From assembly GCA_910578145.1 (NCBI GenBank), contig CAJTPJ010000002.1, positions 1 through 64,000 on the forward strand: DNA of 64,000 nt, given 5' to 3'. Origin of the DNA: an uncultured Christensenella sp. Its GTDB lineage: Bacteria > Bacillota > Clostridia > Christensenellales > Borkfalkiaceae. The position numbers and the translations under genes are program-made. This document shows, one piece after another, positions 23,398 through 32,230 of the stretch. The notes beneath the pieces are model-generated. The model did no database searches and was not told where the DNA came from. It saw only the letters and a list, made by a program, of their open reading frames with translations. Numbering within the stretch: the first letter of the stretch is position 1; every line of letters starts with the position of its first letter.

Positions 23398-24049
23398 CGA
23401 TAAGCAAATAGATAAAGAAAGCAGGGCTTACAAAATAGCGGCAGGTAAAGGCGTTATGAATTTGCCCAACAAACTTACCATTTCCCGTATGGCAATGATT
23501 CCCGTGTTTATCGTATTCTTTTACGTTAATTTCACCGCGCACTATTTCGTTGCGCTTGCGGTTTTCGGCATTGCCGCGCTTACCGATTTATTCGACGGAA
23601 AGATAGCCAGAAAATACGGGCTTGTAACTAATCTCGGTAAGTTTTTAGACCCTATCGCGGATAAAATGCTTGTATTAAGCGCGCTCGTTATTTTTCTTAC
23701 TCGTCCTGAAGATTGTATAAGTATAAGCGGACAATTAGGGCTTATAATAATGAGTTGCGGCGTTGTAATTGTTCTTGCGAGAGAAATTATCGTAAGCGGT
23801 TTCAGAATGGTTGCCGCAAGCGAGGGTATGGTTATCGCAGCCGACGTGTTCGGTAAATATAAAACTGTTTTTCAGGACATATCCGTAGTTTTGCTGTTAA
23901 TAAGCGCCGGCGTGTGCGAACTTACCGACCATATAGCAGGCTATATTATAAATTACGTAGGGCTTGCTTGCTTTGCAATCGCCGTAATTTTAACCGTTAT
24001 TTCGGGTATAAATTATATTTATAAAAACAGAGAAGTTTTGAAAAAATGA
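23390..24049 (+). CDS. pgsA: CDP-diacylglycerol--glycerol-3-phosphate 3-phosphatidyltransferase
   Basis: PgsA makes phosphatidylglycerol phosphate, the first step to anionic membrane lipids. The protein carries the CDP-alcohol phosphotransferase signature in the order DLFDGKIARKYG, then LGKFLDPIADK, giving the D-G-x2-A-R-x8-G-x3-D-x3-D pattern with all three aspartates. There are about five membrane helices. The frame opens at 23390 with a 22-residue polar extension before MNLPNKLTISRM, which resembles the usual N-terminus, so an ATG at 23456 is an alternative start. It overlaps cinA by 4 nt. Confidence 0.93.
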   Translation: MNNDKQIDKESRAYKIAAGKGVMNLPNKLTISRMAMIPVFIVFFYVNFTAHYFVALAVFGIAALTDLFDGKIARKYGLVTNLGKFLDPIADKMLVLSALVIFLTRPEDCISISGQLGLIIMSCGVVIVLAREIIVSGFRMVAASEGMVIAADVFGKYKTVFQDISVVLLLISAGVCELTDHIAGYIINYVGLACFAIAVILTVISGINYIYKNREVLKK

Positions 24050-25143
24050 ATGAAAGCGCATACGACAAATCAAAAAAGAATTGTTTGCTTTGCTTCGGCA
24101 ACAAAAAAGTAAATTTTTTTGATACGGCAATTAAAATTGCGGAAAGTTTTTCGTCTCAAGGCTATTATTTTGAAAAGACGGCGTTTATAGCGTTTAATAA
24201 TTCGTTCGAGATAGTCGCCGCGCTTAAAGACGGGCTTGAAAATCACGAAAACCTTGTTATAATATGCCCGCAGTCTATGGAAAAAACTTTAAAAGATTTC
24301 GTAACCGCTTCGCGCGGGGGCGAATTTGACGGCTTAGGCGTTTTGAAGTGTGCGCAAAATTTCGTTTTTGTACTTTTAAGCGACTGCGTTAACCGCCTTA
24401 CCGTTTCGGAAATTTGCGGATATTTAAACGAAAAATATCAAACGGAGTACGAACGTGCGTTTATAAGAACCGTAGGCGCGCCTAACGAGCTTTTGGACGA
24501 AGCTATTAAAGAGGGCAAAAGTATTTGCCCCGAGCTTGAATTTAACGTTAAAGCCAATTTCGGCGATTGCCGTACGGAGATAGTTTACGACAGTTCGGTT
24601 TCAAAATCGGCTTTCGACCGCGCTTATAGAGCGGTAGTTAAAAGATTGCAGGACTATATTTACGCGCTTGAAGATATTTCGCTTGCAGAGCGGCTTTATC
24701 ACCTTTTAAAACTGCGTAGAATGAAAATAGCGGTTGCCGAATCGTTTACGGGCGGAGGAATAAGCGCGGAGCTTGTAAAAATTTCGGGTGTGAGCGAAGT
24801 TTATTTTGAGGGGCTTAACACCTATTCAAACCCGTCAAAAATCCAGCGGCTGGGCGTAGACGAGTTTGTGCTTAATACGTACGGCGCGGTTTCGCGGGAA
24901 ACTGCGGCGCAAATGGCGCAAGGGCTTATAGCGAGCGGAAATTGCGACGTTAGCGTGGCAACTACCGGCATTGCTGGACCTAAAACGGATAATTCTAAAA
25001 AGCCCGTCGGTCTTGCGTATATTGCCGTGGGCAGTAGAGAAGGCGCGGACGTTTACGAGTTTAATTTCAGCGGTTCACGCGAGGAAATAACTAAAACCGC
25101 TATAAATTACGCGCTATATGCCGTATTTAAAAAGATTAAATAA
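24046..25143 (+). CDS. cinA: CinA-like protein with degenerate N-terminal domain
   Basis: The C-terminal 160 residues are a clear CinA/PncC-type nicotinamide-nucleotide amidase domain: KIAVAESFTGGGISAELV, VYFEGLNTYSNPSKIQRLGV, SRETAAQMAQGL, and VATTGIAGPKTDNSKKPVGL. It would recycle NMN from NAD metabolism; an NAD synthetase gene lies two genes downstream. The N-terminal 200 residues occupy the place of the MoaB-like domain of full-length CinA but lack the GGxGPTxDD motif (here VIICPQSMEKTLKDF), so that half has probably lost its catalytic function. At 365 residues it is shorter than typical CinA (about 410). The position before recA is the standard Bacillota arrangement. Confidence 0.85.
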   Translation: MNESAYDKSKKNCLLCFGNKKVNFFDTAIKIAESFSSQGYYFEKTAFIAFNNSFEIVAALKDGLENHENLVIICPQSMEKTLKDFVTASRGGEFDGLGVLKCAQNFVFVLLSDCVNRLTVSEICGYLNEKYQTEYERAFIRTVGAPNELLDEAIKEGKSICPELEFNVKANFGDCRTEIVYDSSVSKSAFDRAYRAVVKRLQDYIYALEDISLAERLYHLLKLRRMKIAVAESFTGGGISAELVKISGVSEVYFEGLNTYSNPSKIQRLGVDEFVLNTYGAVSRETAAQMAQGLIASGNCDVSVATTGIAGPKTDNSKKPVGLAYIAVGSREGADVYEFNFSGSREEITKTAINYALYAVFKKIK

Positions 25144-25174
25144 AACCGTAAATATTACCAGAGGTATTTTAAAT

Positions 25175-26182
25175 ATGAACGAAGAAAAACTTAAAGCATT
25201 AAATTCAACCATTGCAATGATTGAAAAGCAGTACGGCAAGGGCGCAATTATGAAGTTGGGCGACACCAACGTAAACACCGACCTTGAAATTATACCTACG
25301 GGCTGTCTTTCGCTTGACCTTGCGCTTGGTATAGGCGGCGTGCCTCGCGGCAGAATTATGGAAATTTACGGGCCCGAATCTTCAGGTAAAACCACCGTAG
25401 CTTTGCACATAATTGCAGAAACCCAGAAAATGGGCGGAGTTGCAGCGTTTATCGACGCGGAACACGCGCTTGACGCGCAGTACGCCCGCGCGCTTGGCGT
25501 AAATACTAACGAATTGTACTTATCACAACCCGATACGGGCGAGCAGGCGCTTGATATTTGCGAATCGCTTGTGCGTTCAAGCGCGGTGGATATTATCGTA
25601 ATCGACTCGGTTGCGGCGCTTACGCCCAAAGCCGAAATAGAGGGCGATATGGGCGACACGCACGTGGGTTTGCTTGCAAGGCTTATGTCGCAGGCTTTAA
25701 GAAAGCTCACGGCAATAACCAACCGCTCTAAAACTAGCGTTATATTTATAAACCAGCTCCGCGAAAAAGTGGGCGTTATGTTCGGCAACCCCGAAACCAC
25801 GCCCGGCGGTAAGGCGCTTAAATATTTTGCGTCGCTTCGTCTTGACATAAGAAAAGCCGACGCCCTTAAAGGTGACGGCGGTATAATAGGTAACAGAACT
25901 AAATGCAAAGTAGTTAAAAACAAACTTGCGCCTCCGTTCAAAGTTGCCGAATTTGATATTATTTACGGCGAGGGCATTTCGCAGGAAGGTTGCCTTATTG
26001 ACCTTGGCGTAGAGTTCGGCGTGCTTTCAAAAAGTGGTTCCTGGTTCAATTATAACGACGATAAAATAGCCCAGGGCAGGGAAAAACTGCGCGAGCATTT
26101 AAAGGCTAATCCCGAATTAAAAGCGGAAATAGAGGCAAAAATTAGAATAGCGTTTAAAGAAGCGTTGGATAAGAAGGACTAA
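25175..26182 (+). CDS. recA: Recombinase RecA
   Basis: RecA catalyses strand exchange and triggers LexA self-cleavage. The ATG at 25175 follows AGAGGT with good spacing; the open frame extends to 25118 but would overlap cinA. The 335-residue protein has the Walker A loop GPESSGKTT at about residues 66-74, AFIDAEHALD, IIVIDSVAALTPKAEIEGDMGD, the DNA-binding L2 region (NQLREKVGVMFGNPETTPGG) and KVVKNKLAPPFK. The C-terminal acidic tail is short. No LexA-box dyad was recognised just upstream, where the coding region of cinA ends only 31 nt away. Confidence 0.98.
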   Translation: MNEEKLKALNSTIAMIEKQYGKGAIMKLGDTNVNTDLEIIPTGCLSLDLALGIGGVPRGRIMEIYGPESSGKTTVALHIIAETQKMGGVAAFIDAEHALDAQYARALGVNTNELYLSQPDTGEQALDICESLVRSSAVDIIVIDSVAALTPKAEIEGDMGDTHVGLLARLMSQALRKLTAITNRSKTSVIFINQLREKVGVMFGNPETTPGGKALKYFASLRLDIRKADALKGDGGIIGNRTKCKVVKNKLAPPFKVAEFDIIYGEGISQEGCLIDLGVEFGVLSKSGSWFNYNDDKIAQGREKLREHLKANPELKAEIEAKIRIAFKEALDKKD

Positions 26183-28093
26183 ATGAATTACGGTTTTGTA
26201 AAAGTGTGTGCCGCAACCCCCGAAATTAAGGTGGCGGACGTTACTTTTAATACAAAAAATATTATAAGAGCAATTAAAGACAGCGCGGCAAACGGCAGTC
26301 AGCTTACGGTTTTTCCCGAGCTTTGCGTTTGCGGCTATACTTGCGGCGATTTATTTAACCAAGCGGCTTTAATTAGGGCGTGCGACGCGGCGTTATCCGA
26401 AATACGCGAAGCCACCAAAGGTTTGAAAACGCTTGTGTTTATAGGCGCGCCCGTTGAGGCGGAAGGCAGACTGTACAACTGCGCTGTTGCCGTTAACAAT
26501 GGTAAAATTTTAGCGGTAACGCCCAAAACTTATTTGCCAAACTACGGCGAATTTTACGAAAAGCGGCATTTTTCATCTTTAAATTTTGGCGAACGGCTTA
26601 GCGTTGACGTCGGCGGACAGTTAGGTGTAACGCTTTCGGCTACAACGATTTTTAAAGCGGAAAATTGCCCGTATTTCACCGTTTCGGCGGAAATTTGCGA
26701 GGATTTATGGGTGCCGAAATCCCCGTCTATCGAGCACGCTCAGGCAGGCGCAAACGTAATAGTAAATCTTTCGTGCAGCAGCGAAATTGCGGGCAAATCT
26801 GATTACAGACGAAGTCTTGTAAAAATGCAATCGTCTAAACTCGTTTGCGGTTACGTTTATTGTGACGCAGGCGAAGGTGAAAGCACTACCGACACGGTTT
26901 TTGCGGGGCATAACGTTATAAGTGAAAACGGTAAAATTATCGCTGAAAGCAACCTGTTTGAAACTGGATTGACGTACGGCGAAATTGACGTTGAGTTAAT
27001 AGCCAACGAGCGCAGAAAGCTATCAGGCGGCTATTACGGCGAGGACGGATATTACGAATATTCCGAAATTTTATTTGAAACAAGCGATAATTTCGCAAAA
27101 TTGAGCCGTAAATTTTCACAAACGCCATTTGTTCCAAGCGAAAATCTTATAGAAAGAAGCGAGCTGATTTTGAAAATCCAGCAAAAGGGGCTGGAAAAGC
27201 GGCTTAGACACACGGGCGTTAAAACGGCCGTTATAGGCGTTTCCGGCGGGCTGGATTCGTCGTTGGCGCTTTTGGTTACGGTTCGCGCGTTTAAAGCGCT
27301 TAATAAAGATTTAAAGGATATAATCGCCGTTACGATGCCCTGTTTCGGTACGACGAAAAAAACCAAAAATAACTCTTTAAAGCTGATACAAGCGCTTGGC
27401 GCAACCGCAAAAACTATACCGTTATCTGAAAGCGTAAAACGGCATTTTAAGGATATAGGGCACGACCCGAACGTAAGAAACGCAACGTACGAAAACGCGC
27501 AAGCGCGTATGCGCACGCTTGTTTTAATGGATATTGCCAACGAAACCGACGGTTTGGTTATAGGTACGGGAGATTTAAGCGAGCTTGCTTTGGGTTGGGC
27601 AACCTATAACGGCGACCATATGTCAATGTATGGCGTTAATTCGTCCGTTCCCAAAACGCTCGTTAAATTGCTGGTGGCATACGAAGCGGAGAAATTAGGC
27701 GGAGCGTGCGAAAAAATATTAAAGGATATATTGAATACGGAAATTTCGCCCGAGCTTCTGCCGCCGGATGAAAACGGCGGAATAGCGCAGAAAACCGAGG
27801 ATATAGTCGGTCCGTATATTTTGCACGATTTCTTTTTATACTACGCGGTGCGGTACGGATTTGCGCCCGATAAAATAAGGTTTTTAGCTAAAAATGCGTT
27901 TGATGGCGTTTACGACTTGAAAACTATAGAAAAGTGGCTTAAAAACTTTTATACGCGCTTTTTTTCTCAGCAGTTTAAGCGTTCGTGCGTGCCCGACGGG
28001 GTAAAAGTAGGCTCGGTTAGCCTTTCGCCGCGCGGCGATTGGAAAATGCCTTCCGACGCCGTGGTGAAAGTTTGGCTGGATAATTTAAAATAA
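26183..28093 (+). CDS. nadE: Glutamine-dependent NAD+ synthetase
   Basis: This enzyme amidates nicotinic acid adenine dinucleotide to NAD+ using glutamine. The N-terminal nitrilase-type glutaminase domain shows the catalytic triad: Glu in FPELCVCGYTCGDLF, Lys in TPKTYLPNYGEFYEKRHF and Cys in SAEICEDLWVP. The C-terminal synthetase has the PP-loop GVSGGLDSSLALL near residue 354, IGTGDLSELALGWATYNGDHMSMYGVNSS, and the ending SLSPRGDWKMPSDA. At 636 residues it is the usual size for the glutaminase-fused form. It starts at the base after the recA stop. A GNRA-loop terminator follows at 28096-28121. Confidence 0.97.
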   Translation: MNYGFVKVCAATPEIKVADVTFNTKNIIRAIKDSAANGSQLTVFPELCVCGYTCGDLFNQAALIRACDAALSEIREATKGLKTLVFIGAPVEAEGRLYNCAVAVNNGKILAVTPKTYLPNYGEFYEKRHFSSLNFGERLSVDVGGQLGVTLSATTIFKAENCPYFTVSAEICEDLWVPKSPSIEHAQAGANVIVNLSCSSEIAGKSDYRRSLVKMQSSKLVCGYVYCDAGEGESTTDTVFAGHNVISENGKIIAESNLFETGLTYGEIDVELIANERRKLSGGYYGEDGYYEYSEILFETSDNFAKLSRKFSQTPFVPSENLIERSELILKIQQKGLEKRLRHTGVKTAVIGVSGGLDSSLALLVTVRAFKALNKDLKDIIAVTMPCFGTTKKTKNNSLKLIQALGATAKTIPLSESVKRHFKDIGHDPNVRNATYENAQARMRTLVLMDIANETDGLVIGTGDLSELALGWATYNGDHMSMYGVNSSVPKTLVKLLVAYEAEKLGGACEKILKDILNTEISPELLPPDENGGIAQKTEDIVGPYILHDFFLYYAVRYGFAPDKIRFLAKNAFDGVYDLKTIEKWLKNFYTRFFSQQFKRSCVPDGVKVGSVSLSPRGDWKMPSDAVVKVWLDNLK

Positions 28094-28095
28094 TC

Positions 28096-28121
28096 AAAGC
28101 GGCGCAAGCCGCTTTTTTTAT
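28096..28121 (+). terminator. Intrinsic terminator after nadE
   Basis: An 8-bp stem (28096-28103 with 28108-28115) closed by a GCAA tetraloop is followed by a T-tract. Confidence 0.92.
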
Positions 28122-28130
28122 ATAATTAAA

Positions 28131-28159
28131 TTGACATTTTGCCGCGCGTGTAGTAAAAT
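28131..28159 (+). promoter_or_regulatory. Promoter of rny
   Basis: TTGACA at 28131-28136 and TAAAAT at 28154-28159, 17 bp apart, about 60 nt before the rny start. Confidence 0.85.
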
Positions 28160-28224
28160 TATATACAGAATATAAACTACTCTTTATAGTCGTATATATT
28201 AATTATTTTCATCAGGAGGCTACA

Positions 28225-29838
28225 ATGAACTTATTGGCATTTAGCAACCTGTTTCTGGCAATGTCCGGTCTTGAAATCGGGCTTTTAATCGGATTGATTA
28301 TCGTTGCCGTATTTGCAGTCGGTGCGTTTTTCGTCGGAGGGATATTCAGACAAAAGAGCATTGATAAAGAATTGGGTACCGTTCAGGAAAGGCGCAACAA
28401 AATGATTGAGGAAGCGTCGCTTGAATGCAAATCTTTAAAAAAAGAGGCAATATTAGAAGCAAAGGAACAGGAACTGCAGTTAAGAAACGAGTTTGAAAAG
28501 GAATGCAGGGATAAAAAGCAGGAATTACAAAAACAAGAACAGCGCCTTGTCCAAAAGGAAGAAATCCTTGATAAAAAAGAGGATACGCTGTTAAAACAGA
28601 ATAACGCGATAGAACAGCAGAAAAAAGAACTCGTAAACAAGGAAAACGAACTTAAAAAAACACAGGAAAAAGTCAATCATCAGCACGAACTTATGGTGCA
28701 GGAACTTGAAAAAGTTGCCCAGTTGACTAAGGAAGAGGCTAAAAAGCAGTTATCTAACGAAATTCTTGACGAAGCCCGCCACGACGTTGCGCTTCAAGTA
28801 AGAAACATAGAACAAACTGCCAAAGAAGAAGCTAATAACGAAGCTAAAAAAATTATATCGCTTGCCGTTCAGAGATGCGCAGCTGACCACGCTTCGGAAA
28901 TAACTGTTTCGGTAGTGCCGTTGCCCAGCGACGATATGAAGGCAAGGCTTATCGGTAGAGAGGGCAGAAATATCCGCGCCATTGAAAACGCGACGGGAAT
29001 AGAGCTTATAATCGATGATACCCCCGAGGTGGTAATTTTATCGGGCTTCGACCCCGTAAGGCGCGAAATTGCGCGACTCACGCTTGAAAAACTAATAACC
29101 GACGGTAGAATACACCCCGCGAGGATTGAAGAAACCGTTGAAAAAGTTAAAAAGGAAATGGACCAAGAAATCAAACAGTCGGGCGAAAGCGCAATGTTTG
29201 ACGTGGGCATTTTCGGAATTCATCCCGAACTTATTAAATTACTCGGACGATTGAAATACAGGACGAGTTACGGACAAAACGTATACAAGCATTCAATAGA
29301 GGTTGCGCAGCTTGCGGGACTTATGGCTCAGGAATTGGGGCTTGACGTAAACCTTGCAAAGCGCGCGGGGCTTTTACACGATATTGGTAAAGCCGTAGAC
29401 CACGAGCAAGAGGGCACGCACATTCAGTTGGGCGCCGACCTTGCAAAGAAATACAGAGAGAGTAATAACGTAATTAACGCGATTGCCGCCCACCACGGCG
29501 ACGTTGAACCTAAAACGATAGAAGCGGTACTCGTTGCCGCAGCCGACGCTATTTCGGGCGCAAGACCGGGTGCAAGGCGTGAAACGGGGACTAACTACGT
29601 TAAAAGGCTTGAAAAACTTGAAGCTATTGCAAACAGCTTCCGCGGCGTTGATAAGTGCTACGCTATTCAAGCGGGCAGAGAGGTGCGCGTAATAGTTAAA
29701 CCCGACCAGGTTGACGACGCGCAAACGCTGTTCCTTGCAAAGGATATAGCAAAGAAAATTGAAAACGAGCTTGAATATCCCGGACAGATTAAAGTTAACG
29801 TAATAAGGGAATACAGAGCCTCGGAGTTTGCTAAATAA
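28225..29838 (+). CDS. rny: Ribonuclease Y
   Basis: RNase Y is the membrane-bound endoribonuclease that initiates mRNA decay in Bacillota. The 537-residue protein has an N-terminal membrane helix (about residues 15-42), a long charged coiled coil to about residue 200 (repeated Lys/Glu/Gln heptads), a KH domain (RLIGREGRNIRAIENATGIE), and an HD hydrolase domain with H-x-H-D metal ligands in YKHSIEVAQLAG and GLLHDIGKAVDHE (about residue 385). A strong AGGAGG precedes the ATG. It is a monocistronic unit between a promoter at 28131 and a terminator at 29852. Confidence 0.97.
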   Translation: MNLLAFSNLFLAMSGLEIGLLIGLIIVAVFAVGAFFVGGIFRQKSIDKELGTVQERRNKMIEEASLECKSLKKEAILEAKEQELQLRNEFEKECRDKKQELQKQEQRLVQKEEILDKKEDTLLKQNNAIEQQKKELVNKENELKKTQEKVNHQHELMVQELEKVAQLTKEEAKKQLSNEILDEARHDVALQVRNIEQTAKEEANNEAKKIISLAVQRCAADHASEITVSVVPLPSDDMKARLIGREGRNIRAIENATGIELIIDDTPEVVILSGFDPVRREIARLTLEKLITDGRIHPARIEETVEKVKKEMDQEIKQSGESAMFDVGIFGIHPELIKLLGRLKYRTSYGQNVYKHSIEVAQLAGLMAQELGLDVNLAKRAGLLHDIGKAVDHEQEGTHIQLGADLAKKYRESNNVINAIAAHHGDVEPKTIEAVLVAAADAISGARPGARRETGTNYVKRLEKLEAIANSFRGVDKCYAIQAGREVRVIVKPDQVDDAQTLFLAKDIAKKIENELEYPGQIKVNVIREYRASEFAK

Positions 29839-29851
29839 TAAAACCGCAAAT

Positions 29852-29882
29852 AAAAAGCCTTCCTTTATGGAAGGCTTTTATA
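29852..29882. terminator. Bidirectional terminator between rny and the padR-like gene
   Basis: An 11-bp stem (29853-29863 with 29869-29879) with T-runs on both strands separates two convergent genes. Confidence 0.9.
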
Positions 29883-29888
29883 ATGCCG

Positions 29889-31352
29889 CTATTTACTGAA
29901 AACGTAGAAGAGTACGGCAAACGCGGGAATATTTAAAGCAACTAATCCGGGTATTACAATCTTTGCCATAACGTCGCCGACAAGTGCAAAATTTACGTTA
30001 AGCAATACTGCGGTAACGAAAATAATCAAAATAGATATAATTGCAAGCACTATTGTAGTGGTTAAGTAGGAATTGTTTACGGGTTTACGCGTGGTTTTTC
30101 CAAAATCGGTAGTGGTAAGCACGCCGAAAATCAGCAACTGAGCGATAGCCGTAACTAAAATTACTATGGGATAACTTATTGCAACCCCAAGGTTTTCTCT
30201 AAATGCAAGGCTAAGCGCAAATTCTACCAACATAACGACCGCAATTATAAGCGAACATTTAAACAGGGTGGAGCCGCGATTATATTTCTTTTTCTTTGCA
30301 TTGGTTATTATGTAATCCGAAGAAGAAACGGATAATCCGTCGGCGTTAGCCTTAGCGTTTGCGTCGTCGTATTGCACTACGGTAGCCGCCGTTTCGCGGG
30401 TTATCTGCGGTTCGGTTTTTTGCTGTTTAACCGTTCTAACGTACAAATTGTCAATCAAATTTTTGTAGTCGCGCTCGGTTTCGGGCTTTTTATTATAAAT
30501 GAGTTTATCTGTATCAATGCGTTCGGAATAAGGGTTAGTGGGCGTTTCTTCGGGAGGTGCAATCGGCTCTGAAATCAGTTTCAAATAGTTTTCGTGAATT
30601 CTGCGTTCTTCGGTAAGCCTGTCGTGATAAACTGCGGCGGGTTGCTCAACGTGTTGTATTTGTTGCGGTTGTGTAGGCTGTTCAACTTCTGCTACGCCTG
30701 AAACGGGGGGAGTAGGTAGTGCAACAGTTTCCCGTACGGGTGCAACTTGCTCGGTTTCGCGTAAGGGAACGGGCTCGCTTTGCGGTTGCATAGAGGGTTG
30801 CTCGGCTATAGTTTCAGGTTGCTTTTGAAGTTGTTCGCTTACAACTTCTTCGGTCTTGCTCTCTTCGTTTTCAATTTTAACGGTGGGTACGCGCGAAGTC
30901 GAAGATTTAAGAATTTTAAAATCTACCGGCGTTGGAGGGGGTTGCGTAAAATCAAAGTTTCTGTCGGAAATAAGACTATCGATAACCGTCCTTGAATATT
31001 CCCACTCGTTTTGATTTTTTTCCGTTATTTCCCGCCCGCTTTCCGTAAGGGTGTAGTATTTTCTTCTTCCGCCGTTTGAAACTTCGTCCGTTTTCCAATA
31101 TGCGTTTATGTAACCTTGACTTTCAAGGCGCTTTAAAGCGGAATAAAGCGTAGGCTGTTTTAACGTATACTGCCCGTGACTTTTCGACTCGATTTCTTCA
31201 ATGATTTCGTAGCCGTATTTATCGCGCTCGTAAAGGGTGCGCAAAATTATAGTATTTATATGTCCGCGTATAAGGTCTGAACTAATCGCGCTTTTATTTT
31301 CTTCTTCGGAAGGGGCGGTGCTTTCTTCGTTGTTTTTTAAATCTTCTTCCAA
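29889..31352 (-). CDS. PadR-family regulator with long linker and C-terminal membrane domain
   Basis: The 487-residue protein has a PadR winged-helix domain at about residues 25-110 (LIRGHINTIILRTLYERDKYG, YTLKQPTLYSALKRLESQGYI, then NGGRRKYYTLTESGRE). A Pro/Gln/Glu-rich, low-complexity linker of about 240 residues follows, then four predicted membrane helices (about 367-386, 394-412, 429-451, 461-485). Ordinary PadR proteins are soluble dimers of 100-180 residues, so this is a membrane-tethered regulator that could sense a lipid, drug or envelope state. The start is a TTG preceded by AAGGAGG. It is divergent from a thioesterase gene, with promoters at 31380-31408 and 31470-31498. The PadR dimerisation helix after the wing seems reduced. 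Confidence 0.88.
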   Translation of the reverse strand: MEEDLKNNEESTAPSEEENKSAISSDLIRGHINTIILRTLYERDKYGYEIIEEIESKSHGQYTLKQPTLYSALKRLESQGYINAYWKTDEVSNGGRRKYYTLTESGREITEKNQNEWEYSRTVIDSLISDRNFDFTQPPPTPVDFKILKSSTSRVPTVKIENEESKTEEVVSEQLQKQPETIAEQPSMQPQSEPVPLRETEQVAPVRETVALPTPPVSGVAEVEQPTQPQQIQHVEQPAAVYHDRLTEERRIHENYLKLISEPIAPPEETPTNPYSERIDTDKLIYNKKPETERDYKNLIDNLYVRTVKQQKTEPQITRETAATVVQYDDANAKANADGLSVSSSDYIITNAKKKKYNRGSTLFKCSLIIAVVMLVEFALSLAFRENLGVAISYPIVILVTAIAQLLIFGVLTTTDFGKTTRKPVNNSYLTTTIVLAIISILIIFVTAVLLNVNFALVGDVMAKIVIPGLVALNIPAFAVLFYVFSK

Positions 31353-31379
31353 CTTAAATTACCTCCTTAGCTTTGTTAT

Positions 31380-31408
31380 ATTTTACCATAATTTGCCCTA
31401 CAAGTCAA
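31380..31408 (-). promoter_or_regulatory. Promoter of the padR-like gene
   Basis: On the minus strand TTGACT (31403-31408) and TAAAAT (31380-31385) are 17 bp apart. Confidence 0.8.
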
Positions 31409-31427
31409 TACTTTTGATAGAATAAAT

Positions 31428-31448
31428 AGTACTATGTCACACATAATA
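31428..31448 (+). repeat. Interspersed 21-nt motif, copy 1 (consensus match)
   Basis: AGTACTATGT, then CAC, then ACATAATA. It contains the dyad TATGT-N3-ACATA and lies between the divergent padR and thioesterase promoters, about 20 bp from each -35. Other copies are at 40690, 49305, 55725 and 63626, all in the same orientation. Confidence 0.7.
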
Positions 31449-31469
31449 GCGCTTTTTTATGCAAAATAA

Positions 31470-31498
31470 TGGACATTTTGCATATATTTTGGTAAAAT
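31470..31498 (+). promoter_or_regulatory. Promoter of the thioesterase gene
   Basis: TGGACA at 31470-31475 and TAAAAT at 31493-31498 are 17 bp apart. The ATG at 31505 coincides with the expected start site, implying a leaderless mRNA. A 9-bp inverted repeat (TATGCAAAA at 31458-31466, TTTTGCATA at 31476-31484) overlaps the -35. Confidence 0.7.
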
Positions 31499-31504
31499 AA
31501 CCGT

Positions 31505-32230
31505 ATGTACAGAAATAAGAAAATTTATGAAATTAAATATACGGACGTAGACGCTTACGATAATATTAAGTTATCGTCTTTGCTTTCGTTTGCAGAGGAA
31601 TCGTCTTGCCTTTCTGCGGACGAGCTTGGTTTTGGTTATAAGGACGTACATCACCTAAATATTGGTTTTGTTATCGCTAATTGGTATTTCGAGTTTTCGC
31701 AACCCGTTAAAATTGGGCATAATCTTGAAATACACACTTGGCCGTTGCGCCCCAGATTTTCTATATTTTTCAGGGATTACGAGCTTTTTATAGACGGTAA
31801 AAAGGTAGGTGTTGGTACTGCGCGCTGGTGTATGATTAATATAAAAACTTTTGAAACGCTTCCGCCGCACGCCTTTTTCGGCGAGGGCGCGTTTGACGGA
31901 TACAATACCGAGCGCAGTGTGGATTTTAAAAATTGGAAGATACCTCAAATAGATAACGCCGAACCCGTGTATTCCAAACTCGTTAAATATTCCGATTACG
32001 ACCATTATTTTCACGTAAACAATACTAAATATGCCGATTTTTTAATGGACGTTTTTTCCGTGGACGAGTTATCGGAAAAATTTGTGAAATCTTTTCAGAT
32101 AACTTACGTTAAGCAGTGTAAGTACGGCGAGACGCTGGGCTTTTACAGAAAAGATTTTGACGGATATAGTATAGTGGAAGGCCGCGTAGATGGCGAACTG
32201 CGCGTGCAAATGAGGGTGGAATTTAATTGA
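31505..32230 (+). CDS. Acyl-ACP thioesterase
   Basis: The 241-residue protein has the double hot-dog layout of bacterial FatA-type thioesterases, which release fatty acids from acyl carrier protein. The first half shows TDVDAYDNIKLSSLLSFAEESS and IANWYFEFSQPVKIGHNLEIHTWP. The second half has the catalytic-helix signature SDYDHYFHVNNTKYADF, with the Asn and His of the HVNN motif. No Shine-Dalgarno sequence is present and the -10 element ends 6 nt before the ATG. It overlaps the next gene by 4 nt. Divergence from a membrane-bound PadR-like regulator suggests, without proof, that lipid or membrane state controls it. Confidence 0.9.
   Translation: MYRNKKIYEIKYTDVDAYDNIKLSSLLSFAEESSCLSADELGFGYKDVHHLNIGFVIANWYFEFSQPVKIGHNLEIHTWPLRPRFSIFFRDYELFIDGKKVGVGTARWCMINIKTFETLPPHAFFGEGAFDGYNTERSVDFKNWKIPQIDNAEPVYSKLVKYSDYDHYFHVNNTKYADFLMDVFSVDELSEKFVKSFQITYVKQCKYGETLGFYRKDFDGYSIVEGRVDGELRVQMRVEFN

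Noticed and set aside
25143..25175. A LexA/SOS box before recA
   Set aside because: No dyad of the Bacillota type (CGAAC-N4-GTTCG) is present in the short gap or the end of cinA.
30301..30325. A near match to the end of the 21-nt motif (ATTACATAATAACC on the minus strand) inside the padR-like gene
   Set aside because: The AGTACT half is absent, and the sequence simply encodes DYIITNAK; overall match is within chance.
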